This document shows, one piece after another, positions 11,605-21,869 of a DNA stretch of 64,000 nucleotides. The translations under genes were made by a program, and so were the position numbers. Source of the DNA: Caulochytrium protostelioides (Eukaryota > Chytridiomycota > Caulochytriomycetes > Caulochytriales > Caulochytriaceae); NCBI GenBank assembly GCA_003615045.1, contig ML014115.1:186001-250000 (forward strand), read 5' to 3'. The notes beneath the pieces were generated by a model, which was given only the letters and a program-made list of their open reading frames with translations, did not search any database and was not told the origin of the DNA. Position 1 is the first letter of the stretch; every line of letters begins with the position of its first letter.

Positions 11605-14290
11605 TCATCGGTTGATGTGCACTTGCAAGGTCTCCATAAAAGCCTCCAGATCTTCGGCGGGAATTTGCATTAAGCACGTCTCAAACGTATCCTGCTTGAC
11701 CTGCGCGCTGAGCTGGTTGGCTGCGAGTTGGAAGGCGAGGCCGAACGGGTTCCGTCGCGAGGACATCGTCTTGGCCGTGGTCCCTAGCACGAGGTACGTG
11801 TCGCCGGTCTCGTTCGGCGCTGCAAGCACGAGCGGCAGATCTTTCTTAGACTTGAATTCGCGGTATGCCGCGATCAAAAACTCTGCGAGCTGCTCGAGAA
11901 TCACGGCCGTCGGCGCGATCTGGCTGTCGCCCTGCATCCGCACAAGCGTCATATTGTGCTGCAGAATCGCGAAGCGGAAGTGCTTCAGCGTCTTGACGAG
12001 ATGCCGATCAAGGATCGTGACGCCCGTTTGCACCATCGCACGCTGGAACTGCATCGCGAGCTGGATCCCGCTGTACAGCAGTTCCGTGTTCGTCAGCGCG
12101 TCGTATGCCACATAGAAGTTCTGCACCCACAGCCGCGACGTGTTGGCTTCCTCGTCTTCTTCAGCGGCATCAGCGGCGTCCGCGTCGTCGGCGCCGCCGG
12201 CGCCATGGCGTCGTGCTGCGGCCGCAGCGGCTTTAGCGCGGTGTAGCGCGTTGGCGCGCAGAGCGATCGAGAAATCATAGTTGCGCGTCACCTGATGGCC
12301 TGTGCGTGTCGCTGCGCCGACGCCCACAAGACCGCCGAAGTTCTCGCTGCTAGCCTGGGCCGTGGTCATGGGCCCGCGACCGCCCTGGGACGCCGTCACA
12401 ATCTTGGGCCCGCCAAAGGCCTGCGCGCTCAGCGAGTCCTGTTGCCCGCTGGCCCACTTGGCAAGATGGTAGGCGCCTCCCGCAAGCAGAGCGGACAAAG
12501 CGTAGACAGCGTCGCTGGCACCAATCACGCTTTTGTAGCCGTTCTGCCGGTGAAAACTCGGAAACACAATCTCATCGAGGTTGTACCGCGCCGCAACGCT
12601 GAGCAGCTTTTCGGGCAAACTCCGACGATACTTGATATCCATCTCGCTGTAGAGCTGCAGACTCTCCTTTAGAGGCATCCCCATCTGCAAGAGAAACCGA
12701 TGCAGCCGGCTCTGGCCTTTATCGCGCCAGCTGCCGAGCTTGGTCGCAATGTAGCTCGAGTGGTAGAGTGCATCGTACAGCGCCCAGTGACGGTACATCG
12801 CAAGGAAGAACGCGTCTTCGGGAACAATTGCATCGGCATCGGCGCGCCGGTGGTTAGCTAAATCGGCCGCCGTCATGGGCCGTGGCTTGCTGTCGCCCTC
12901 AGCGTTCTCGTCGTCCTCCGCGCCAAACACCGAGGCCATATCGCCTGCGAGCGGATCGTCTTGCGAGAGGCTTGGCAGTCCCGCGGTGTCCGTGATCGCC
13001 GTCGGCGTGGCGACCGTCGCTGTGGTCGTCGCGGCGACCGGCACCCGCGCGGTCAGCTCGATGTGCTCGGTGAAGTAGTCGATGTTGTCCTTGTACCGAC
13101 TCGGCGTCATCCGGTGGTTAATCCACAGATGGGTCATGCCCACGATCGCGAGCCAGAGCAACTCCTTGCTGCGCGTGCGGCCCAGCTGGTCGGTCATCCG
13201 ATACATCAACGTCGAGACCGATTCGCCGTACTGCGTCGTGTGAGCATAGTAGTCCTTGACCACGCGCTGTTGGCGAAGCTGCTGACGGCGCTCGCGGCGG
13301 CGCTTGGTGGCGTGGCCCAAGTCCTCTTCGGAATCTGAGTTGTCGGCACGTCGTGACAGCCGTTTCCGCTTGGCCATCCGGGAAGGACCTGTGGCGGGAC
13401 CATCGTCGTCGTCGTCATCATCATCATCATCCGCTTCATCGCCTTCGCCTTTGTCCTTGTTGGGTAAAGAGGCCGCAGGCAGCGCTGATTCGGCGCTCTC
13501 GTTTTCATGGGCATCTGAGTCGTTGTCATCGCCCATCACGAGCCGCCGGCTCCGCGCCAGCTTTTGTGCGTCGCTGAGATCCTTCGGCGCGCCCGTCAGC
13601 TCGTCCTCGTCGTCGCTCTGATCGCCCTCTTCCGAGGCACGATCGTCCTCGTTGTCATCGTCCTCGTCGCCATCACCGTCGTCATCTTCGGAGAGGCTGG
13701 CATACTCGAGCGCTTCGTAGGCTTCCTGGACCGTTTTGTCGTGCTCAGTCAAATCTATCGCCACCACCACTTGCGGATGGCCGTAGAGGTTGTGCAGATT
13801 CATGGGACGGTGGTAATCGAGCACATAGACGCGGACCTGCTCGCCGATCGAGATGATTTCACTCAGATCGACGAGGCCACCACAATTGAGCATGACGATC
13901 GAGCGGAGCGCGTCGTTGGGCTCAATGAGCTGCCGGTTGATGCGGGCCAGATCGGTGTATCCCACCACGGGGATCGTCTCGTGTGGCACCGTATCCGCTT
14001 TGAGCAGCGTCTAGACGACCGCGGATCAGAGGCCATGTCGCGCATGACAATCACAACAGCACCGAGAGATGAGAACGATGTCTTTTTTTCGACCAGTGTC
14101 CAAACAGCGCCTTCGGCCCGCCAGAAGGCGACGACAAGGCGACCCTACTTACGGTGAGGAGCTTGCATGCGCAGAGCGCATCAGGGTCGGGACTGACAAA
14201 GATGAGACATGACACGCCGTTGACGGTGGTAGCTGCCGCGCGGATGGCATCGTAGATCTGGTCGAGTCCTTCGGAGGGGACCACGCCCAT
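11605..14290 (-). CDS. CDC45, replicative helicase (CMG) subunit
   Basis: CDC45 joins MCM2-7 and GINS to form the CMG helicase at replication forks. Two exons, complement(14153..14290) and complement(11605..14010), join in phase 0 over a 142-bp intron (gtaagt...tctag), giving 847 residues. Exon 1 has the diagnostic LIFVSPDPDALCACKLL motif of the DHH-like N-terminal domain. Exon 2 continues with IPVVGYTDL, the VMLNCGG turn and VYVLDYHRPMNLHNLY, then a long acidic linker (about residues 150-250, Asp/Glu/Ser-rich, ending in a basic KRRRERR patch). The conserved LWLAIVGMTHLWI, the VFPSFHRQNGYKSVIGASDAVYAL region and the C-terminal DTYLVLGTT and RRNPFGLAFQLA elements are all present. The acidic linker is longer than usual; otherwise the protein is complete. 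It is divergent from SNAPC3. Confidence 0.95.
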
Positions 14291-15684
14291 GATGGGCCGG
14301 CAGGGGCCGAAGCGGCAGAACCACTTGTGGGACTCCGCCTCGTCCGGGTCTGCGCAACCGCCGACTTCGTGCGATGGGGAAGGCTCAGACTCAGCAGCCC
14401 GTCCACTGGACGAAGCAGGATGAAGGCCCGGCCGCGAAGGAGGTGCGGACGCTCGTTGGAGACCGCTGTACGTTGCCGGTACGAAGACGCCGCTGGCGGC
14501 GTTGGCCGTGAGCCCGAGCGTGCGCGGCTGCGTGCCTGTTTACGTGGCTCAGCCGTAGCGCAGACCGCGTGGATCACCGCCAGCACGGCGCGAACACTGG
14601 GCAACACGGCCGGCAGCGCCTTCCTTCAGAACCCGCACGGAGCGGGCCGCACGATCGCTGTGATGGCGGCGCTATGGCGTCTGTTCTCCGACGGCCTCAG
14701 ACACGGGTCGACAGGGGTCCACTCTCGCGCCGGGTCACGGGGAAGCAGCAAATGCGCACGGCGTTGGGGCGGGCGGCGGCTGGTCAGGAGCGGTGCTGCG
14801 TCGCGCCACGTAGAATGAGACGGGCGATAGTGGCGTTTGACCTGGTCAGGGGGAGTATGGAGTATGGGGGTCCGGGGTATGGCGTCGCCGTCAGGATGCC
14901 GGATGGACAGTGCATGATGGCCACGGGCCGACGGACGGTCGGATGGCTTCGCCGCGCGCAGCGCATCCAGGCGCTCGCGGATGCATGAGCGAGACAGCCG
15001 GGATCCTTCGATATACTCGGTCGCCGTGGACATGAGCAGCATGGCCGCATCCACGCCGTGCCCGCGACATGACGCACGTGATGGTCGTGCCCGGCGCTGG
15101 CGATGCTCGGCAGCGCTGGCGATGCTCGGCAGCGCTGGCGATGCTCGGCAGCGCTGGCGATGCTCGGTGGTACTGCTCGTTCGGCCGAGACAGCCGCGCG
15201 CCCCGTGCGGCCTGGCCGTCATCGATGCTTTGACGTGCGCGCGCCGCCCTCCTGCGGGCGCATCAACGCCGTCTCGGACGCCGCCTTCGACGACGGTTGG
15301 CCATCGCCATCGCCGCCGTCGCCGCCGTCGTCGCCGTCGCCGCCGCCGTCCAGACGGACCCGGCTCCAAGCATGCCCACAACGCGTGGGGGCCCCGAGAC
15401 CTCGCGAGACCGCGGTCTGCCCGGGGGACTGCGGCACGCCGCAAGACCACGCCGCCGCCGCCGCGGGTGAGACAGGGTCACATTGATCGGCGGCCATGCG
15501 TTGCCGCTGCCTGAGCCCAGCGTGCGGCGAGCACGCGCAAGAAACCGCTCCGGGAGCCGCCTGCTCGCGACAAGTCCCATCTGATGGGTCGCAGCATTCC
15601 GGCGTCGCTGCACCACGTGCTCGTGCCGTTGTTTTTTTCTCCTTTTTTTGTCTTATACGGATCCCCGACGGCCGCCACCGCCCA
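14291..15684. other. Divergent intergenic region CDC45 / SNAPC3
   Basis: About 1.4 kb of very GC-rich DNA between two gene starts. It contains a four-copy 19-bp tandem repeat (15094-15168) and (CCG/TCG)n triplets near 15300-15350. A T-rich tract, 15630-15654, lies just upstream of the SNAPC3 ATG and may be core-promoter sequence. The frame of SNAPC3 stays open through this tract, but the translation is implausible and the in-frame ATG at 15685 fits better. Confidence 0.5.
15094..15168. repeat. 19-bp tandem repeat, four copies
   Basis: The unit gcgctggcgatgctcggca is repeated head to tail, with copies starting at 15094, 15113, 15132 and 15151; the last copy degenerates at its 3' end. It lies between the divergent CDC45 and SNAPC3 genes and is not in a supported reading frame. 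It is a minisatellite, possibly length-variable. Confidence 0.9.
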
Positions 15685-17319
15685 ATGACCAGCAATGTCC
15701 CGACACGGCAAACGTATACATCGGAGTTTCTGGGCCGCGTGTCGGACCTGATCAGTCTCGCGGACTGGTGCCGCGCCGTGGTGGAGTGTGAGGTCGCACG
15801 GCAGACGCCGATCGGGCTGACGCCCGCGCAGACCGCGGCCGCCGCCGCTCGGTGCCAGATCCGGCCCGAGACCCGGCGCCCGATCACGGGATTCACCGGC
15901 ATCGCGGACGCGTTCTTCAAGTCCGCCGACTCGCCCGCCGCCGCCGCCGCCGCCGCCGCCCCGGCCGCCGCCTCGACGGCCACGTCGCCCTTGACGCTCA
16001 CGGGACCCCTGGCGGACGGCTTGCCCGCCGCGGCCTCGACCCCCGGCGCCGGCGCCGCCGATGGGGCCGAGATGGCAGACGCGGCGGCTGCGGCGGCCGC
16101 AATGCGCCGCGACGACCGCTCGGCGAGCGCCGGCCGGAAGCGCGTCAAAGTGTCCGTGGACGGGCTCTCGATCCACGTGAAGGCGCGCCGCGTCACCGTC
16201 AAGGGCAAGGACGTCAGTCCGCTCGAGCGACCGGCGGCCGCGTCGCCGACGGGCGCCGCGACGGCCACCCCGCCGGCGGCGCCCGGGACGGCGGCGGCAG
16301 CGCCCGCGTCGACGCCGCCGGCGGGATCGGCGGCGGCGGCGGCGGCGGCGGTCGTGACGCCTGCCAGCGGCGTCGTGGACACGACGCTGTGGGACGCGAT
16401 TCAGGCGTCCCCGCTGCACGTGCTCTCGCGAGACCAGTGGATCCACCGGCACATCGAGCGCGGTCTGGCGGCGTTCAACATGAAACCCATCAGCTCAGCG
16501 GCGTCGTCGCCACAGCCGGCGCATCGCGGCGAGCCCGCGCTGCCGCTGACGCGAGGGTTCCCGTATACACGGCCGGTGCTGCTGCACATCAGCTGGTACA
16601 CGCCGATGAACCCACAGCGCCGCATCGGCGAGTTTATTGTTTCGGTCGACCAGACGCTCGAAGCGTTCCGTGACGCCTTGACCATCTGTCTCTGTGAACA
16701 TCTCTTGCTTGAACAGCCCGCAAATCAATCAGGGAGTCCGGGTCAGGACGGCGCGGCGTTTCACGACGCTTCGCACGGCGCGTCGCACGGCGCTTCGCAG
16801 CATGCGCCGGCGGTGCCACCCTCCGCGCGTGGCGGGTCGTTCCTCTTTATCGAGGGAACCTTCTACGTCGACAGCCGCTCGGGGCCCGAGCACGATCTTT
16901 CGGAGCCCATCCGCAAATGGGTCACCCAGAACGAGCGGTATGCGCAGCCGCACCTGCGGCTCTTCAACAAGAAGACGATGGCCGAGACGCGCTGGCGCGA
17001 TCTGGATATCCGTCTGAACGTGCCGTACCTCTTCCGCCACCTTGGCAACTGCGACCATACCCTTCGGATCACTGAGGTCCATGAAGCCAATGCGCTGTGC
17101 CATGTGCCGCAGACGCTGACGAGCGGGCCCATCATGTACAAGCAGTGCGGCGCATGCCAGCGCCGCGTGGCCAAGTACCTCACGATGGACGACATCCACG
17201 CGCATACCAACCCGGCCTTCTGGTGTGCCCATTGCTTCGACCTCGTCCACTTCACCGCTACGGGGGAGCCGCAGTATCAGGCCTACAAGGTGTTTCCCCT
17301 CACCTGGATCGACTCGTGA
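15685..17319 (+). CDS. snRNA-activating protein complex subunit 3 (SNAPC3/SNAP50)
   Basis: DNA-contacting core subunit of SNAPc, which binds the proximal sequence element of snRNA promoters and drives their transcription by RNA polymerases II and III. The 544-residue product starts at an in-frame ATG (15685). The N-terminal third contains Ala-rich low-complexity runs (about 85-100 and 205-225). The conserved C-terminal half shows SFLFIEGTFYVDSR (about residue 388), DLSEPIRKW, then RWRDLDIRLNVPYLFRHLGNCDH, and the closing zinc-binding module CGACQRRVAKYLTMDD...FWCAHCFDLVHF, all characteristic of SNAP50. An encoded HGAS repeat lies just before the conserved core. The sequence is a single exon with no visible break. 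It is divergent from CDC45 and co-oriented with TOF1. Confidence 0.92.
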   Translation: MTSNVPTRQTYTSEFLGRVSDLISLADWCRAVVECEVARQTPIGLTPAQTAAAAARCQIRPETRRPITGFTGIADAFFKSADSPAAAAAAAAPAAASTATSPLTLTGPLADGLPAAASTPGAGAADGAEMADAAAAAAAMRRDDRSASAGRKRVKVSVDGLSIHVKARRVTVKGKDVSPLERPAAASPTGAATATPPAAPGTAAAAPASTPPAGSAAAAAAAVVTPASGVVDTTLWDAIQASPLHVLSRDQWIHRHIERGLAAFNMKPISSAASSPQPAHRGEPALPLTRGFPYTRPVLLHISWYTPMNPQRRIGEFIVSVDQTLEAFRDALTICLCEHLLLEQPANQSGSPGQDGAAFHDASHGASHGASQHAPAVPPSARGGSFLFIEGTFYVDSRSGPEHDLSEPIRKWVTQNERYAQPHLRLFNKKTMAETRWRDLDIRLNVPYLFRHLGNCDHTLRITEVHEANALCHVPQTLTSGPIMYKQCGACQRRVAKYLTMDDIHAHTNPAFWCAHCFDLVHFTATGEPQYQAYKVFPLTWIDS

Positions 17320-18027
17320 TCGCGATGGCGATCGGCCGTTTGGCAGGATGGAGGGACGCCGTCGCGGGGCGCAGCGGGGTGGCGCAGTCACGCTTGCAAC
17401 TCCAAGCGTCAGGTCTGCCGCCGCCGCTCTGCCCGGCCCTGCACTGCCCTGCCCCGGTCGCTCTCTCTTTCTCCTGCATGGACCCCTGGTCAGGTCAAGC
17501 TTCCGTTGGGCCGCTCGGGCTCGATATCTCTCTATTCTTCATGTCCTTGAAGTGTTAATCGTTAATCGTAGCCATGTGCCTGTGTGACGGAAAGAGATGG
17601 TGACCGTCTTGACCATGTGCGGATCCTCGCCGCGCCCAAAAGATCCGTCGTCCTGGAGCATGCGTCATATCATCAAGGCCTTTCTGCTGATCCGCCCTTT
17701 TCTTCGGCCTCCATGAAGCGGCGCCTGTATCTCTTTCGGGTTTCTCTCCTTCGTCCTTACCCTGGGTCAACGCATGATCTCCTGTCGCCGCTTATCCGTT
17801 CAGACTCGTGAATCGACGTGCGATCGAGAGCGTCGCAGCCAACAATCCGTTTCGTATCCGGCAGACCCGTTATCCCGAAAGCGGCACCCCCGGTTCGCTT
17901 CTCAGGCCGACCTTGAGCCCTCTGGGCGACCTCAGGAGCACCCATCGACCCCTCTTTCAGGGACAGCCTCGAGGACCTTTCAGGAACCTCATAGGCAATC
18001 TCAGGGCCCGAGGGCCACGCCGCCACG
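17320..18027. other. Intergenic SNAPC3-TOF1, nothing recognised
   Basis: About 0.7 kb between two plus-strand genes, with C/T-rich stretches (for example ctctctctttctcctgc near 17460) that fit 3' or promoter sequence. No RNA gene, repeat or open frame that I can support. Confidence 0.45.
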
Positions 18028-21000
18028 ATGGACGAGCAGCCGCAGACGCACCTGCTCGCGCTGTGCGGTGCGATCGGCGGCTACGAAAAGACGCGGGACG
18101 GCGGGCACGGCATCTATGTGCCCGGCTACCAAGCCGCCGAGTGCCTGCGTGACATCAAGCGCTACTTGCGTCAGGATGAGCAGGACAAGACGCGGCCCGT
18201 GGCGCAGCTGCTCTCGGAGCAGGACCTCGTCAAGCAGCACGTGGCGCCCCTGCTGCGTGTGATGCGCCGCCAAATGGACGCGCCGCAGGAGGAAGACCGT
18301 GTCATTGCGCGCAAGATCGTGCGGGCCTGTCTGGAAGTCCTCGTGCCGCTCACGTGGCCGGTCGACCTGACCGCCGCCTCAGTCCTGACGCAGATCCAAG
18401 CCCTCCGCGGATATAAAGTGGGTCTGGCGAAACCCGACGTCCTCGCGCCGTTCCTCACGCTCGTCGTGGAAGCGCTGCGCGTCGAGGCCCCCGTCCGCAC
18501 GCCGCGCGACAAGTCCACCATCCGACTCGGCCTCTATCTGATCCGCAACCTCTTGGCGGTCCGCGATCCGTCGCAGTCGGCGCTCACGAAGGCCGTCGAC
18601 TTCGAGCAGACCGTCGCCCAGGAGCGGCTGCTGCTCGTGATGCAGGAGACGCGCTGGATGGAGCTGATTATCTCGCTCACGGCCACGTGCGACCACCGCT
18701 GGGTCTCGGAGCTCGTGCTGCCCCTGACCGAGATCGTGTACGGGGTCCTGCGCACATGCCAGCCCTCGCAAGTTTGGAGGCCGCCCGGCGGCGCTTCGCT
18801 GGCCGCGTTCTCCGATGCAACGGCGACGTCCGCGGCGTGGAAAGCGTCGACCTCGGTGCGGACCCGCGGCGCCAACTGGGGCGGGACGCTTGCGATTCAG
18901 ATGGAGAACGGGCAGCAGATCAATATCCATCGCCAGTCGGATGCGTATGGGTCGCTGCTGACGGCGCTGGATCGCGCCAAGAAGGCGCGGCGACTGCCGT
19001 ATGCGCATGCCCGTCATGGCACGGACCTGACCTCGCGGGTGCTTCAAACCCGCCAGGCGTTCAAGAAGCAATCCGACGAGGACTACCGCCACGGCAAAGG
19101 GTCGTCCGCGACGCCGTCGGACTTTGACGCAGACCCGCGGCTGGTGTTCCCGCAAACGAGCCGCGTGCTCCAGCATTACGTGATCCTGTGGATGACCAAT
19201 GCTGCGAGTACCCAGCTCGGCGTGCTGAAGCGTATCATTGCCGCGCAGCAGCCGAATGTCTTTGAGCCCGACATCCACCGTTATACATTCTTGCTCAGGT
19301 ACGCGCTGCTCACCCATGCGTGGCTGGCCCGGCCCGACTCGCCCGCCAGGCTCTTGCCGACGTTCCAGGTGCTGCCGTTCGAGACGCTGGCGAGCCAGCT
19401 TGGCCTCCACGTTCTTGAATTTCTGCTCGTGAGAACCCAGAACGCCGCCGAGGCCGCTAACGGTGAGCATCTGCAACTCTACCTGAGCACTCTTACCGCG
19501 TTTTGCAAAATTCTTGCCAATCTCTATGAGTCCCCGAGCGCCGCCGCAGCTGCCGCGCCGGCCGACGGCGATCCCGAGGCGGCGGCGGGGATCTCGCTGT
19601 ACAGTGTGACGGCAGACCACATCCTGTCGCGCCTCTTCTACGAAGAAGACCGCGTCAAGGATATCGCGAACCTCTGCCGTTCCGTCAAGTTCTTAGGCCT
19701 CGACTTACACGTTGCGCTGATCGATACGATCGATACGTTACTCGCCCTGTTGCGCCGCTTTGCCGCGTCGAAGCGACAGCTCATCGTGCGACAGAAAGTC
19801 CGGCGCCAGAAGCGCCGCCAGGCCAAGGAGCAGCAGGCCCGTGACGCCGCCCGCGCCGCGGCCCAGCGCCAAGCGGCGACCAGCGCGTTGGAGGGTCCGC
19901 CACGAAACGGCGATGTGGCGGTGTCGACTGATGCCTTGGAACCGACCACGGAGGACACCGCCGAGACGGCGCACAAGACCACAGCGGAGGACGAAGCCGC
20001 GCTCGGGTCCGGTAGCGAGAGCGATGCGGCGGCGGAGGGCTCCGATGCGGAGCGCCGTGCGGAGCACTGGAAGGAAACCGACTTCAGTATGGCGCGCATC
20101 CACCGCGTATTCTGCTATGACACGGTCGTGCAGATGTACATCCGCGTGCTTGCGGAGTTCCGCACGCTGGCGCCGTCGACCGTGCTGCAGATCGTCAAGA
20201 TGCTATACCTAATCAGCGTCACCTGCCGCATGCCGGCCTATCTCTACCGTCTGACTGTTTTGCAGCTGTTCGGCGACATATTGTCGCAAGCGCGCCAGAT
20301 GCCGCGGATCAAAGAATACCGCGAGCTGCTCGTGTTTGTGCAGTATATACTGCAGGACTTCTTTAAGGTCCTTGAGCGCCGGCCGAGTCTGTTTTTGGAG
20401 ATCCTGTTCTCAAAAACCAAGCTGGAGGCGACGCGCATCACCATGAACCCCCGCGATGCGGAGCTCGCGGCCAGGTATCGGGGCCCTCGGGACGCGGCCA
20501 GGCGCGACCACGTCCGCCCGCCGGTGCGCGACCTCTACTTCAAGCGCAAATTCAAGTTCTCGGCACCGCAGTGCGTCCAGTGGGCCGCGATTCTGGTCTA
20601 TGACGAGGGCCACCGCCGCGTCGTCGATGCGCTCGTGGACCAGATGCGCCAGCGCGCCGTCCAGAAAGCGGCTCGCCAAGCGGTGTTCGATGCGGCGGCT
20701 CTCGGCGATGGCGATGCCGCCGCGGCCCCGGCGGAGGCGTTCAACGAGGCTGATCTGGTCGGCGTCGACACGGCACTGACGCTGGAAGGCCAGCCGCTCG
20801 TGGCGGTGATGGCGCAGTGCGCGCGGTGCCGTCTACTGATGCGAATGCTCGACCTCGAGGACCCGCGCGTGACCGGCCGCGCCGCGTTCGCGTTCCCGCC
20901 GCACTTCGGCGCCACCGAACTCACGATGCTCGCCGATCTCGTCGCCGAGGCCGCCGCCATGGGCGCCCAGGACGTCGAGCTGCCCGAGAAGGCGCGCAAC

Positions 21001-21738
21001 ATGGCCGATCTGGTCAGCACCCGCGTGCCCAAGCCACGGGCGCTGCGCGCCGCCAAGTCCGGCGAGCGCCGCGCCCGTCGCCCCAACCCGGACGGCGACG
21101 GCGCGGCCACGGCGTCGTCGGCCTCGTCGGCCTCGAGCGAGGCCGACGCCGGGGACGGCGCGGACTCCGATGCGTCGGTGCCGCGGCCGCGGATGCCGCG
21201 CCGCTTTGAGACGTTCAACCCGGACGCGTCCGACAGTGAAGACGAGGAAGAAGCCGACGCGCATTTCTTTGCGGAAGAGCGGCGGCGGCGGCTTGCGCGC
21301 AAGAAGAACCTCTTTAGCGCGTTGGAGGGCGACGACGGCGAAACAGCGCCCGCCGCGCGGAGCGCGTTCCCGTCGCCGGAGCTGCTGCCGAGCAGCCAGC
21401 CGCCGCCGGCGCATGCCGCGGGCAGCCAGGACCCGGTGGGCAGCCAGGGGCTGGGTGGCAGCCAGGCCGCGCGCAAACACGGGATGCTCGTCATCGAATC
21501 TGACGACGATTCGGATGATGATGCCGCGGCGGCGTCGGGCGGAATGGACGGATTCCAGCTGGATCCCGGCGTGCCGACGCCGGCCAAGAAGCTGCGTCTT
21601 GACGCGGCGGCCACGACAGCGACGGACCCGATGCTGGTCAGCACGCAGGGCGAGGCTATGTCCGAGAAGCAGCTGCACCTGTTTGCCGCGCAGTATGGCG
21701 TTGCGGATCTGCTGAACTCCTCGGACGAGGAGGACTGA
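18028..21738 (+). CDS. Timeless/Tof1/Swi1 fork-protection protein
   Basis: Component of the replication fork protection complex with Csm3/Tipin; it stabilises stalled forks and mediates checkpoint signalling. The 1,236-residue product is one exon. The Timeless N-terminal domain is clear: LLALCGAIGGYE near the start, then YQAAECLRDIKRYLRQDEQDKTRPVAQLL and later ILWMTNAASTQLGVLKRIIAAQQPNVFEPDIHRYTFLLRYALL. A highly charged RRQKRRQAKEQQ segment precedes the central region with KETDFSMARIHRVFCYDTVVQMYIRVL. The C-terminal third is acidic and disordered, with a run of NPDASDSEDEEEADAHFF and SQ-containing GSQD/GSQG/GSQA repeats that could be checkpoint-kinase sites (inference). Length is typical for the family. 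The ATG at 18028 is preceded by GCCACG. Confidence 0.95.
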   Translation: MDEQPQTHLLALCGAIGGYEKTRDGGHGIYVPGYQAAECLRDIKRYLRQDEQDKTRPVAQLLSEQDLVKQHVAPLLRVMRRQMDAPQEEDRVIARKIVRACLEVLVPLTWPVDLTAASVLTQIQALRGYKVGLAKPDVLAPFLTLVVEALRVEAPVRTPRDKSTIRLGLYLIRNLLAVRDPSQSALTKAVDFEQTVAQERLLLVMQETRWMELIISLTATCDHRWVSELVLPLTEIVYGVLRTCQPSQVWRPPGGASLAAFSDATATSAAWKASTSVRTRGANWGGTLAIQMENGQQINIHRQSDAYGSLLTALDRAKKARRLPYAHARHGTDLTSRVLQTRQAFKKQSDEDYRHGKGSSATPSDFDADPRLVFPQTSRVLQHYVILWMTNAASTQLGVLKRIIAAQQPNVFEPDIHRYTFLLRYALLTHAWLARPDSPARLLPTFQVLPFETLASQLGLHVLEFLLVRTQNAAEAANGEHLQLYLSTLTAFCKILANLYESPSAAAAAAPADGDPEAAAGISLYSVTADHILSRLFYEEDRVKDIANLCRSVKFLGLDLHVALIDTIDTLLALLRRFAASKRQLIVRQKVRRQKRRQAKEQQARDAARAAAQRQAATSALEGPPRNGDVAVSTDALEPTTEDTAETAHKTTAEDEAALGSGSESDAAAEGSDAERRAEHWKETDFSMARIHRVFCYDTVVQMYIRVLAEFRTLAPSTVLQIVKMLYLISVTCRMPAYLYRLTVLQLFGDILSQARQMPRIKEYRELLVFVQYILQDFFKVLERRPSLFLEILFSKTKLEATRITMNPRDAELAARYRGPRDAARRDHVRPPVRDLYFKRKFKFSAPQCVQWAAILVYDEGHRRVVDALVDQMRQRAVQKAARQAVFDAAALGDGDAAAAPAEAFNEADLVGVDTALTLEGQPLVAVMAQCARCRLLMRMLDLEDPRVTGRAAFAFPPHFGATELTMLADLVAEAAAMGAQDVELPEKARNMADLVSTRVPKPRALRAAKSGERRARRPNPDGDGAATASSASSASSEADAGDGADSDASVPRPRMPRRFETFNPDASDSEDEEEADAHFFAEERRRRLARKKNLFSALEGDDGETAPAARSAFPSPELLPSSQPPPAHAAGSQDPVGSQGLGGSQAARKHGMLVIESDDDSDDDAAAASGGMDGFQLDPGVPTPAKKLRLDAAATTATDPMLVSTQGEAMSEKQLHLFAAQYGVADLLNSSDEED

Positions 21739-21869
21739 ACCCAACCCTATAACCCAATGGAAGAAAGACTGTATACAGAATATCTTAGACAACGTCTTGG
21801 GATCAGGAAAGGAGAGAGGCGCCCCACGGTTGTCCCGCAGACTGTGACTGGAGCCTGCCGCGTTCGAAG

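Noticed and set aside
15094-15168. CRISPR array
   Set aside because: The 19-bp units are contiguous with no spacers, in a eukaryotic context.
15496-15684. N-terminal extension of SNAPC3
   Set aside because: No in-frame ATG with plausible coding sequence; it crosses a T-rich tract that fits a promoter or leader.
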